Below are positions 51,267 through 59,663 of a stretch of DNA of 64,000 bases, in pieces (position 1 is the first letter of the stretch; each line of letters begins with the position of its first letter). The position numbers and the translations under genes are program-made. The stretch comes from Streptomyces calvus (GTDB lineage Bacteria > Actinomycetota > Actinomycetes > Streptomycetales > Streptomycetaceae). Location: contig NZ_VCNP01000056.1 in NCBI RefSeq assembly GCF_006782915.1, positions 434,001 through 498,000 of the forward strand, read 5' to 3'. Under the pieces are notes generated by a model. It was not told the origin of the DNA, did not search any database, and worked only from the letters and a program-made list of their open reading frames with translations.

Positions 51267-52244
51267 ATGCAGGCATGGCAAGTACACGAGCTCGGCGAAC
51301 CGGGCGAGGTGATGCGCCGCGCGGAGGTGGCACGGCCGACACCCGGTGACGGGCAGGTCCTGCTGAAGGTGCGCGCCGCCAACATCAACTTCCCGGACGC
51401 GCTGATGTGCCGGGGCCAGTACCAGGTCAGGCCGCCGCTGCCGTTCACGCCGGGCGTGGAGATCTGCGGCGAGACCGAGGACGGGCGCCGTGTGATCGCC
51501 AACCCCGTGCTGCCGCACGGCGGTTTCGCCGAGTACGCCGTTGCCGACGCCGCCGCGCTGCTGCCCGCCCCGGACGCACTCGACGACGCCGAGGCCGCCG
51601 CCCTGCACATCGGCTACCAGACCGGCTGGTTCGGACTGCACCGCCGGGCCGCGCTCGAAGCCGGCGAGACCCTGCTCGTGCACGCCGCCGCGGGCGGCGT
51701 CGGCAGCGCGGCCGTCCAGCTCGGCAAGGCGGCCGGCGCCACCGTCATCGGCGTCGTCGGCGGCGCCGAGAAGGCCGCCGTCGCCCGCGAACTGGGCTGC
51801 GACCTGGTCATCGACCGGCGCGAACAGGACGTCGTCGGCGCCGTCAAGGAAGCCACCGGCGGCCGCGGCGCCGACGTGATCTACGACCCCGTCGGCGGCC
51901 AGGCCTACGCCCAGTCCGCCAAGGCCGTCGCCTTCGAGGGCCGGATCGTCGTCGTCGGCTTCGCCAGCGGTTCCATCCCCAGCCCGGCGCTGAACCACGC
52001 CCTGGTGAAGAACTACTCGATCCTCGGCCTGCACTGGGGCCTGTACAACACGAAGAACCCGAAGCTGGTCCAGCACTGCCACGAACAGCTCACCGAGCTG
52101 GCCGCCCGCGGCGCGATCAAGCCGCTGGTGAGCGAGCGCGTACCGCTCGACGGTGCCGCGGCCGCCGTCCAGCGGGTCGCCGACGGCGTCACCACCGGCC
52201 GCGTGGCCGTGCTGCCCGCCCCGGAGAACGGAGCCGCCGCATGA
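51267..52244 (+). CDS. Zinc-independent quinone oxidoreductase / enoyl reductase (MDR family)
   Basis: This 325-residue MDR protein lacks the zinc-binding Cys/His set. It has RAANINFPDALMCRGQYQV, the NADPH loop HAAAGGVGSAAVQLGKAAGA (residues about 145-164) and YDPVGGQAY. In operons with acyl-CoA dehydrogenases such enzymes reduce enoyl or quinone-type substrates. Its stop overlaps the next ATG (ATGA). Confidence 0.9.
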   Translation: MQAWQVHELGEPGEVMRRAEVARPTPGDGQVLLKVRAANINFPDALMCRGQYQVRPPLPFTPGVEICGETEDGRRVIANPVLPHGGFAEYAVADAAALLPAPDALDDAEAAALHIGYQTGWFGLHRRAALEAGETLLVHAAAGGVGSAAVQLGKAAGATVIGVVGGAEKAAVARELGCDLVIDRREQDVVGAVKEATGGRGADVIYDPVGGQAYAQSAKAVAFEGRIVVVGFASGSIPSPALNHALVKNYSILGLHWGLYNTKNPKLVQHCHEQLTELAARGAIKPLVSERVPLDGAAAAVQRVADGVTTGRVAVLPAPENGAAA

Positions 52245-53425
52245 CCGACGCCGCCGAACTGCGCCGCCGCACCGAGGAGTTCCTGGCCGCGCACCCGCCC
52301 GCCACCACCGACCGCCTGGACTTCCTGCGCGCACGCTTCGACGCCGGACTCGCCTGGGTGCACTTCCCGCAGGGGCTCGGCGGCCTGGACGCCCCGCGCT
52401 CCCTCCAGGCCGTCGTGGACGCCGAGTTGGAGGCCGCCGGCGCCCCCGACAACGACCCGAGGCGCATCGGCATCGGCCTGGGCATGGCCGCGCCGACCAT
52501 CCTGCAGTACGGCACCGAGGAGCAGAAGCGGCGCTTCCTGCGACCCCTGTGGACCGGCGAGGAGGTCTGGTGCCAGCTGTTCAGCGAGCCGGGCGCCGGC
52601 TCCGACCTGGCCGCGCTCGGCACCCGCGCCGTCCGGGAGAGCGGGGGAGACTGGGTGGTCAACGGGCAGAAGGTGTGGACCTCCAGCGCCCACCTCGCCC
52701 GCTGGGCCATCCTCATCGCCCGCACCGACCCGGACGTGCCCAAGCACCGGGGCATCACCTACTTCGTCTGCGACATGACCGACCCGGGTGTCGAAGTGCG
52801 GCCGCTGCGCCAGATCACCGGCGAGGCCGAGTTCAACGAGGTGTTCCTCACCGACGTCCGCATCCCCGACACCCACCGCCTCGGCGAGGTCGGCGACGGC
52901 TGGCGGGTCGCCCAGACCACGCTCAACAACGAACGCGTCGCCATCGGCGGCATGCGGCTGCCCCGCGAGGGCGGCATGATCGGCCCGGTCGCCAGGACCT
53001 GGCGCGACCGCCCCGAACTGCGCACCCACGACCTGCACCAGCGGCTGCTGACGCTGTGGGTGGAGGCCGAGGTCGCCCGCCTCACCGGCGAACGCCTGCG
53101 CCAGCAGCTCGTCGCCGGACAGCCCGGCCCCGAGGGCGCCGGCATGAAGCTCGCCTTCGCCCGCCTCAACCAGGAGATCAGCGGCCTGGAAGTGGAACTC
53201 CGCGGCGAGGAGGGCCTGTTGTACGACGACTGGACCATGCGCCGCCCCGAACTGGTCGACTTCACCGGCCGCGACGCCGGCTACCGCTACCTGCGCTCCA
53301 AGGGCAACAGCATCGAGGGCGGGACCAGCGAGGTCCTGCTGAACATCGTCGCCGAGCGCGTCCTGGGCCTGCCGGCCGAGCCGCGCACCGACAAGGACGT
53401 CGCCTGGAAGGACCTCGCCCGATGA
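52241..53425 (+). CDS. Acyl-CoA dehydrogenase, subunit with full flavin site
   Basis: This 394-residue acyl-CoA dehydrogenase has QLFSEPGAGSDLAALGTRA, VNGQKVWTSSAHLARW, TTLNNERVAIGG and the C-terminal SKGNSIEGGTSEVLLNIVAERVLGLP. It overlaps its neighbours on both sides by 4 nt. Together with the next, poorer relative it resembles the paired FadE subunits of sterol and side-chain breakdown. Confidence 0.93.
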   Translation: MTDAAELRRRTEEFLAAHPPATTDRLDFLRARFDAGLAWVHFPQGLGGLDAPRSLQAVVDAELEAAGAPDNDPRRIGIGLGMAAPTILQYGTEEQKRRFLRPLWTGEEVWCQLFSEPGAGSDLAALGTRAVRESGGDWVVNGQKVWTSSAHLARWAILIARTDPDVPKHRGITYFVCDMTDPGVEVRPLRQITGEAEFNEVFLTDVRIPDTHRLGEVGDGWRVAQTTLNNERVAIGGMRLPREGGMIGPVARTWRDRPELRTHDLHQRLLTLWVEAEVARLTGERLRQQLVAGQPGPEGAGMKLAFARLNQEISGLEVELRGEEGLLYDDWTMRRPELVDFTGRDAGYRYLRSKGNSIEGGTSEVLLNIVAERVLGLPAEPRTDKDVAWKDLAR

Positions 53426-54516
53426 GCCCGACGAGCACCCAGCCCGACCTGCTGTACTCGCAGGAGGAAGAGGCGCTGCGCGCCGCCGTCCGGGACCTGC
53501 TCACCGACCACTGCGACGCGGCCGGGGTGATCGCCCGCGTCGAGACGGACGCGCCCCACGACCTGGCGCTGTGGAAGATGCTCGCCGACGGCATGGGCCT
53601 GGCCGGACTGCTGGTCCCGGAGGACCGCGGCGGCCAGGGCGCCACGCACCGCGAAGCCGCCGTCGTCCTGGAGGAGTTGGGGCGCGCGGTCGCTCCCGTG
53701 CCCTATCTGACCAGCGCCGTGGTCGCCACCGAAGCCCTGCTGGCCTGCGCGGACGCCGGTGAGCTGGTCGAGGAACTGGCGTCCGGGCGCGGCATCGGCG
53801 TCCTCGCCGTCGGGCTGCACACCGCACCCGGCGCCGCGTTCCCCGCCGTACGGCTGGAGGACGGCACGCTGCACGGCGAACTCACCGGCATCGCGGACGC
53901 CGCCGTCGCCGACGTCCTGCTCGTCCCGGCGGACGACGGCGGTCTGTACGCCGTGGAGGCCGGCGCCGCCACCGTCGTCCCGCAGACGTCCCTGGACCTC
54001 ACCCGGCCCCTCGCCCGGGTCGTCCTCGACGGGGCGCCGGGACGCCGGCTGGGCGAGGCCGGTCCGGCCGTGCGGCGCGCCCTGCGGGCCGGCGCCGGAC
54101 TCCTCGCCTCCGAGCAGCTCGGCGTGGCCGACTGGTGCCTGACCGAGACCGTCCGCCACCTGAAGGACCGCAAGCAGTTCAACCGCCCCGTCGGCGGCTT
54201 CCAGGCACTCAAGCACCGCCTCGCCCAGCTGTGGCTGGAGGTGGCCGGCCTCCGGGCGGCCGCGCGGGCCGCCGCCGACGCCCTGGCGACGGGCGTCGAC
54301 ACCGACGTCACCGTCACCGTCGCCCAGGCCCACGCCTCGCCCGTCGCGGTCCGCGCCGCCGAGGAGGCGGTGCAACTGCACGGCGGCATCGGCATGACCT
54401 GGGAACACCCGGTGCACCTCCGCCTCAAGCGCGCCAAGGCCGACTCGATCGCCCACGGCACGGCCGGCGCCCACCGCGAGAAGCTGGCGGACCTGGTGGA
54501 CCTGCGGGCACCCTGA
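53422..54516 (+). CDS. Acyl-CoA dehydrogenase, divergent second subunit
   Basis: This 364-residue relative keeps the N- and C-terminal folds (LKDRKQFNRPVGGFQALKHRLAQ, QLHGGIGMTWEHPVHL). The middle is eroded: there is no SEPGAGSD flavin motif (the matching stretch is VGLHTAPGAAFPAVRLEDG) and no catalytic EGTSE segment. In mycobacterial alpha2beta2 dehydrogenases one subunit is likewise degenerate, so it probably forms a hetero-oligomer with the preceding protein. Confidence 0.88.
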   Translation: MSPTSTQPDLLYSQEEEALRAAVRDLLTDHCDAAGVIARVETDAPHDLALWKMLADGMGLAGLLVPEDRGGQGATHREAAVVLEELGRAVAPVPYLTSAVVATEALLACADAGELVEELASGRGIGVLAVGLHTAPGAAFPAVRLEDGTLHGELTGIADAAVADVLLVPADDGGLYAVEAGAATVVPQTSLDLTRPLARVVLDGAPGRRLGEAGPAVRRALRAGAGLLASEQLGVADWCLTETVRHLKDRKQFNRPVGGFQALKHRLAQLWLEVAGLRAAARAAADALATGVDTDVTVTVAQAHASPVAVRAAEEAVQLHGGIGMTWEHPVHLRLKRAKADSIAHGTAGAHREKLADLVDLRAP

Positions 54517-54556
54517 CGCCCAACCCCGGCACACACCCGGACGAACACCCGGAGAA

Positions 54557-54582
54557 GCCCGCCCTCCAGGGGCGGGCCTTTT
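54557..54582 (+). terminator. Intrinsic terminator after the acyl-CoA dehydrogenase operon
   Basis: GCCCGCCC (54557-54564) and GGGCGGGC (54570-54577) pair perfectly around a 5-nt loop, followed by CTTTTC, a U-tract that is unusual here and supports factor-independent termination. Confidence 0.85.
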
Positions 54583-54715
54583 CCTGTGCCCCGCACCGGG
54601 GAAGTGAACGCCCGTCGGCAGCTCGGCCAACTCCCCGTACGCCCCCTGCTCCTCGGCCCCCTGCGCACCTCATACTCGCTGAGGTCCCCGTACGGCACAT
54701 CCAGGGAGGCAGCGC

Positions 54716-55579
54716 ATGGCCCTCACCACCCGTCGCAGAGCCCTCACCACCCTCGGCGCCGCCCTCGCCGGTTCCGTCGCCCTGCCCGCGACCCAGGCGC
54801 TGGCCGGCGAACGGAAGCACCGCCCGCGCCCGTTGTGGCGCGCCCACGCCCACAACGACTACGAGCACCCCCGCCCCCTCCTCGACGCCCTCGACCACCG
54901 CTTCGGCAGCGTCGAGGCGGACATCTTCCTGGTGGGCGACCAACTCCTCGTCGCCCACGACCCCGAGGACCTCGACCCGTCCCGCACCCTGGAGTCGCTG
55001 TACCTCGACCCGCTCGCCGCCCGGGTCCGCGCCCACCACGGCTCCGTCCACCGCGGCGACCGCAGGCCGCTCCAGCTCCTGGTCGACCTCAAGACCGAGG
55101 GCGCGTCCACCTACCTCGAACTGGACCGCCATCTGCGCCGCTACCCGGGCCTGTTCACCAGCTGTGCGTACGGCAGGGTGCGGCCTGGACCCGTCACCGT
55201 GGTCGTCTCCGGGGACCGTGCCGCCCGTGTGCCCATGGAGGCGCAGCAGGTGCGCCGCGCCTTCTACGACGGCCGCCTCGCCGACCTCGGCGGCCCCGCG
55301 CCCGCCTCCTTCGTCCCGCTGATCAGCGACAACTGGACGCTCAACTTCACCTGGCGGGGCGCCGGCGCCTTCCCGGACGCCGAGCGCCGCAAGCTGCGCG
55401 ACATCGTGTCCACCGCGCACGCGCGCGGGCAGCGGGTCCGGTTCTGGGCCACCCCGGACCAGCCGGGTCCCGAGCGCGACGCCCTGTGGGGCGAACTGGT
55501 CGCGGCGGACGTCGACCACCTCAACACCGACGACCTCGCCGGGCTGGAATCCTTCCTCGACTCCCACCGGCGGGCGTGA
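54716..55579 (+). CDS. Tat-exported PI-PLC/GDPD-type phosphodiesterase
   Basis: This 287-residue exported protein has a twin-arginine signal (TTRRRALTTLG with a hydrophobic core, cleaved near ATQALA). The TIM-barrel motif AHAHNDYEHPRPLLDALDH and the following GSVEADIFLV match the PI-PLC-like/GDPD superfamily, which cleaves phosphodiesters of phospholipids or glycerophosphodiesters. A GGGAGG ribosome site lies upstream of the ATG at 54716. Confidence 0.85.
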   Translation: MALTTRRRALTTLGAALAGSVALPATQALAGERKHRPRPLWRAHAHNDYEHPRPLLDALDHRFGSVEADIFLVGDQLLVAHDPEDLDPSRTLESLYLDPLAARVRAHHGSVHRGDRRPLQLLVDLKTEGASTYLELDRHLRRYPGLFTSCAYGRVRPGPVTVVVSGDRAARVPMEAQQVRRAFYDGRLADLGGPAPASFVPLISDNWTLNFTWRGAGAFPDAERRKLRDIVSTAHARGQRVRFWATPDQPGPERDALWGELVAADVDHLNTDDLAGLESFLDSHRRA

Positions 55580-55681
55580 CACCACACGTTCGGCGGACAG
55601 CTCAGCAGCACGGACGAAGCCTCCACTGCGCCACACTTGCGGCCGAACGCCGCGAAACGGATGTGGCGGAGGAGGACGACG

Positions 55682-55876
55682 ATGGCCATTTCCATCTCTG
55701 TGGTGCTGCTGCTCGCGGTCCTGGCGGTGATCTTCCTGCGCAACGGCGGGCTGAAGATCTCCCACGCGCTGGTCTGCCTGCTGCTCGGCTTCTACCTGGC
55801 CAGCACGAGCATCGCGCCCACGATCCACAGCGGCCTCACGGCGACCGCCGACATCGTCGGCGGTCTGCGGCCGTGA
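55682..55876 (+). CDS. 64-residue two-TM membrane protein, unknown
   Basis: This small protein (MAISISVVLLLAVLAVIFLR..., then SHALVCLLLGFYLASTSIAP) has two membrane segments. A GGAGGAGG ribosome site supports the ATG at 55682 over the upstream in-frame start at 55637. It lies 103 bp behind the phosphodiesterase gene. I do not recognise a family. Confidence 0.75.
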   Translation: MAISISVVLLLAVLAVIFLRNGGLKISHALVCLLLGFYLASTSIAPTIHSGLTATADIVGGLRP

Positions 55877-55897
55877 GGCCGTGCCGCCGACCGCGGC

Positions 55898-56296
55898 TCA
55901 GCGGTCGCCGACCGCGTCGCGCGGCAGCACCGTCACGCGGTGGTAGTTGCACCCGGACACGGCCGGCGGGGCCACGGACGGGGGCCGGTTCTGGTGCGCC
56001 TTGAGAGCGACGCTCACCAGGCTCAGCAGCAGGTCCACGTCCGTGGCGCAGTCCAGGTGCACCGTCACCCAGCAGGAGCCGGGGACCAGTTGGATGGCGC
56101 TCGACCCCACCAGGTCGTAGTGGAAACGCTGGATTGCGCGGTGCGTGAGGTGGAGGTCCACGTCCCGCGCGGAATGGAAGTGGACGATCTCGTCACGGGT
56201 GGTGCGGAGCGCCTGCCCCGTACCGCAATCGGCCGAACAGGCCGTGAGATCGGGCCACGTGAGCAGTCGCTCCATGGCTCGCTGCGCGGGTGTCAT
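55898..56296 (-). CDS. DUF5519 ('luciferase family') protein
   Basis: This 132-residue protein has the family core IVHFHSARDVDLHLTHRAIQRF, then GSCWVTVHLDCATDVDLLLSLVSVALKAH. Despite the database name, no luciferase activity is known. It converges on the small membrane protein gene and is divergent from the DUF4180 gene. Confidence 0.8.
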   Translation of the reverse strand: MTPAQRAMERLLTWPDLTACSADCGTGQALRTTRDEIVHFHSARDVDLHLTHRAIQRFHYDLVGSSAIQLVPGSCWVTVHLDCATDVDLLLSLVSVALKAHQNRPPSVAPPAVSGCNYHRVTVLPRDAVGDR

Positions 56297-56411
56297 GCCC
56301 CCATCGTCGCCTGCTCACCCCGTCGCCACCAGGAGTTGGACGATTTGTAATCGAGCGGTGAGGTTGCCCGGTACAGGTAACTCGTCACCACTCCTGACGT
56401 ACGATCATGTC

Positions 56412-56783
56412 ATGGCAGCCGATGGTGTGATGACCTCGAACGGCGTGACCGTCCTGGTGTGCGACGCGGACGGAGCGAAGGTGAGCGGCGGCGACACCGC
56501 CCTCGACCTGATCGGTGACGCCATGGGCTGTCGGGCGGACGTGGTCGCAGTCCCGGTGGAGCGGCTGGCCGACGAGTTCTTCGCACTGAGCTCGGGTGTC
56601 GCCGGGGACGTGGTGCAGAAGTTCGTCAACTACCGGATCCGTCTGGCGGTCGTCGGCGACATCGGCGACCGGGTGGCGGCCAGCGACGCCCTGCGCGACT
56701 TCGTGCGCGAGGCGAACCGCGGCCGGCAGGTGTGCTTCGTCGCCGACCGGACGGAACTCGAGGAGCGGCTGGCGCGGGCCTGA
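56412..56783 (+). CDS. DUF4180 protein
   Basis: This 123-residue protein matches DUF4180 through VLVCDADGAKVSGGDTALDLIGDAM, KFVNYRIRLAVVGDI and LRDFVREANRGRQVCFV. Its function is unknown. TACGAT (56400-56405) ends 6 nt before the ATG and no ribosome site precedes it, so the message is probably leaderless. It converges on the ROK repressor gene. Confidence 0.85.
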   Translation: MAADGVMTSNGVTVLVCDADGAKVSGGDTALDLIGDAMGCRADVVAVPVERLADEFFALSSGVAGDVVQKFVNYRIRLAVVGDIGDRVAASDALRDFVREANRGRQVCFVADRTELEERLARA

Positions 56784-56827
56784 ACCGACGGCCCGCACCA
56801 GCGGGCCGCCGGGCCGCGCCCGCCGGG

Positions 56828-58036
56828 TCAGGCCCGGCCGGCCACGGCCGCCGGGTCGTCCAGGACTCCCCGGACCACCGAGTGCGCCGCGCCCAGCAGC
56901 GGCCCCTCGGGGCCCAGCGCCGACACGGAGACGGGACAGGCCGGTCCCGCCGTGCGCCGGGCCAGTTCGGAGCGGAGCGAGGGCAGCAGCCAGGGCGCGA
57001 GCCCGGACAGCGCGCCGCCCAGCACCACACTCTCCGGGTCCAGCAGGTTCACCGCCCCGGTCAGAGCGATCCCGAGCGCCGTTCCGGCGTCGTGCAGGGC
57101 ACGTCGTACGTCGGCGTCGCCCTGTTCGGCGCGGCCCGCGAGGAGGCCGACACGGTCCTCGCCCGGTTCCAGTCCGGCCGCCCGCAGTACCGCCTCCTCA
57201 CCGGCGTACTGCTCCAGGCAGCCCCGTCCGCCGCACGCGCAGGCAGGTCCGTCGGGGTGCACCGGAACATGGCCCAGCTCGCCCGCGAAACCGCGGTTGC
57301 CGTGCAGCAGCCGCCCGTCCACGACGACCGCGGCACCGATGCCGATCTCCGCCGACACATGGAGGAAGTCGCGCGGGGTGCCCTCGCCGAGCCAGAGTTC
57401 GGCCAGGGCACCGAAGTTGGCCTCGTTGGCCACGGTGAGCGGGAACCGCTCCGGGAGCAGCTCGCCCAGATCGGTGTCCTGCCAGCCGAGGTTCGGGGCG
57501 TGCACGACGGTCCGGGCGTCGCGCGCCACCAGACCCGGGACGGCCACGGCGAGGCCCGCCGGCCACAGGCCCTCGCCCTCCGCCTCGGCGACGACCCGGT
57601 CCGTCAGCGCGGTCAGTTCCCGGAGCACCGGCTCCGGGGCCCGGTCCCGGTTGGCGACGTGCCGCACCGCCCGCGCGCGGACCCGTCCGCGCAGGTCGAC
57701 CGCGCAGACCGCGAGGTGGTCGACCCCGACCTCGGCGCCGATTCCGGCCGGGCCCTGACCGCTGACCGCCAGCGCCGAACCGGGACGGCCCACCCGTCCG
57801 GGCCGCTCCGGCCCCAGTTCCTCCAGCAGGCCCGCGCGGATGAGTTCGTCGACCAGTGTGGACACCGCCGCGCGGGTCAGACCGATGCGTGAGGCGACGG
57901 CGGCCCGGGACAGCGGCCCCTCGGCGCTGACGGCGTGCATCACGCGCGAGAGGTTGCGGCGGCGCATGCCCTGCTGGTTGTCGGGCAGCGCGCGCCCCGG
58001 ACCGGCCGGGCGGGCCTTGTGCAGCGGTGTGCTCAT
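56828..58036 (-). CDS. ROK-family transcriptional repressor of xylose genes (XylR-like)
   Basis: This 402-residue protein has an N-terminal winged helix (GPLSRAAVASRIGLTRAAVSTLVDELIRAGLLEE, about 40-75) and a sugar-kinase-like ROK domain with the zinc motif CACGGRGCLEQY. It lies 68 bp behind xylB on the same strand and is very likely the xylose-responsive repressor of xylB and xylA through the site at 59610-59640. ATG 58036 removes 16 unrelated residues. Confidence 0.92.
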   Translation of the reverse strand: MSTPLHKARPAGPGRALPDNQQGMRRRNLSRVMHAVSAEGPLSRAAVASRIGLTRAAVSTLVDELIRAGLLEELGPERPGRVGRPGSALAVSGQGPAGIGAEVGVDHLAVCAVDLRGRVRARAVRHVANRDRAPEPVLRELTALTDRVVAEAEGEGLWPAGLAVAVPGLVARDARTVVHAPNLGWQDTDLGELLPERFPLTVANEANFGALAELWLGEGTPRDFLHVSAEIGIGAAVVVDGRLLHGNRGFAGELGHVPVHPDGPACACGGRGCLEQYAGEEAVLRAAGLEPGEDRVGLLAGRAEQGDADVRRALHDAGTALGIALTGAVNLLDPESVVLGGALSGLAPWLLPSLRSELARRTAGPACPVSVSALGPEGPLLGAAHSVVRGVLDDPAAVAGRA

Positions 58037-58104
58037 TCCTCCGTCAATCCTCGGTCTGGGTCGGTGCCGGCTGCTGCCGGTCACCGCCGGTGCGTGCCCC
58101 GCCG

Positions 58105-59550
58105 TCAGGCGTTGTGCGTGCCGCGTTCCAGCAGCGGGGCCGCGTCGGAGAGTACCCCGGCGAGCCTGGCCAGCGTCTCCTCGTCCCGCTCCACGGCGTC
58201 CAGCACCGGACCGGCCGCCGTGTTCCAGCGCCGGGCGACCGCCGCCGGGTCCTCCCCGGTGAGCAGCCCGGCCGCCTGCGCCGCCGCGCCGAGCGCCACC
58301 AACTCCTTGGCCTCCGGCACCTGCACGGGCCGACCCGACAGCCGCCGTACGGTCTGCTGCCAGGCCGTTCCCCGGGAGCCACCGCCGATCAGCAGCAGCG
58401 GGGCCGACGGGTCGGCGTCCTCGTCGACGACGAGGTCCAGCGCGGCCAGCAGCGAGTACACGGCACCGTCGTAGGCGGCCTGGAGCAGCTGGCCGCCGGT
58501 GGTGTCGTGGCGCAGGCCGTGCAGCAGGCCGGAGGAGTGGGGCAGGCTCGGTGTGCGCTCGCCGTCCAGGAAGGGCAGCAGCGTGATGCCCCGGCCGGGC
58601 TCGACGGCCTCGCGGTCCAGCCCGAGCAGGGTCGCGACCCGGTCGACGGCGAGGGTGCAGTTGAGGGTGCAGGCCAGCGGCAGCCAGTCGCCGCGCGCGT
58701 CGGCGAAGCCGGCCACCGTGCCGGTCGGGTCGGCCGGCCTGTGCCGCGACACCGCGTACACGGTGCCCGAGGTGCCGAGGCTCATCACCGGCGTGCCGGG
58801 ACGCACGCCGAGGCCCAGTGCGGCGGCGGCGTTGTCACCGGTGCCGCACGCGACCAGGGTGCCCTTGGAGAACGGCAGGTCGTGGCTGTCGCGCACGGTC
58901 CCGGCCACCTCGCCGGGCCGCACCACCCGGGGCAGCAGCGCCGGGTCGAGCCCCACGTGCGCGAGGATCTCCTCGTCGTACGCCTCCGTCCCGGACGCCC
59001 ACCAGCCGGTGCCGGAGGCGTCGCCGCGGTCGGTCGTGCCCTGTCCGGTGAGCCGCTCGGTGAGGTAGTCGTGGGGGAGCCGGACGGCCTTGGTGGCGCG
59101 GACCGCCTCCGGCTCGTGCTCGGCCAGCCAGGCCCACTTGGTCACCGTGAAGGAGGTGGCGGGCACGCTTCCGGTCCGCTCGGCCCAGGCCTTGGCGCCG
59201 CCCAGCTCCTCGGTCAGCCGGCGGGTCTGCGGCGCGGAGCGCACGTCGTTCCACAGCAGCGCCGGGCGCACCGGCTCGCCGTGCCCGTCCAGCGTGACCA
59301 GGCCGTGCTGCTGGCCGCCGATCGACACGGCGGCGGCCTCGTGCGCCGGCTCGCCGCACTGCCGCAGCGCCTCCAGCAGGGCGTCCCACCACTGGCGCGG
59401 ATCGCTCTCCCGGCCCGCGCCCGAGGTCACCGTGTGCGGTGCCTGGCCACTGGCGACGACCCGGCCGGTGGCCACGTCGACCACCAGCGCCTTGGTGGAC
59501 TGGGTGGATGTGTCCACGCCGACGACGAGCGGACCCTCGGCTGCTGACAT
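58105..59550 (-). CDS. xylB: Xylulokinase
   Basis: XylB phosphorylates D-xylulose to feed the pentose phosphate pathway. The 481-residue FGGY kinase has the N-terminal phosphate-binding VVGVDTSTQSTKALVVD, IGGQQHGLV, LWNDVRS, GTGDNAAAALGLG, and the adenosine motif LLIGGGSRGTAWQQ. It is divergent from xylA, with the shared operator between, and followed by the repressor gene. Confidence 0.96.
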   Translation of the reverse strand: MSAAEGPLVVGVDTSTQSTKALVVDVATGRVVASGQAPHTVTSGAGRESDPRQWWDALLEALRQCGEPAHEAAAVSIGGQQHGLVTLDGHGEPVRPALLWNDVRSAPQTRRLTEELGGAKAWAERTGSVPATSFTVTKWAWLAEHEPEAVRATKAVRLPHDYLTERLTGQGTTDRGDASGTGWWASGTEAYDEEILAHVGLDPALLPRVVRPGEVAGTVRDSHDLPFSKGTLVACGTGDNAAAALGLGVRPGTPVMSLGTSGTVYAVSRHRPADPTGTVAGFADARGDWLPLACTLNCTLAVDRVATLLGLDREAVEPGRGITLLPFLDGERTPSLPHSSGLLHGLRHDTTGGQLLQAAYDGAVYSLLAALDLVVDEDADPSAPLLLIGGGSRGTAWQQTVRRLSGRPVQVPEAKELVALGAAAQAAGLLTGEDPAAVARRWNTAAGPVLDAVERDEETLARLAGVLSDAAPLLERGTHNA

Positions 59551-59609
59551 CGGTTGCTCCCTCTTCCGCGGCTCGCGGGATGTGTCTCTTCCCTGAAATG
59601 CTCCTGCAT

Positions 59610-59640
59610 ACTAATTTGTAAAGCGCCATGACGAAATAGT
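59610..59640. promoter_or_regulatory. Candidate xylose operator between xylB and xylA
   Basis: ACTAATTTGT (59610-59619) and ACGAAATAGT (59631-59640) form an inverted repeat with 8 of 10 pairs and an 11-nt centre, in an AT-rich patch of the 113-bp divergent region. This is a typical ROK-type operator position, from which the repressor could block both xylB and xylA. Confidence 0.55.
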
Positions 59641-59663
59641 CTCAGCGAGCAAGGAGCCGCGGC

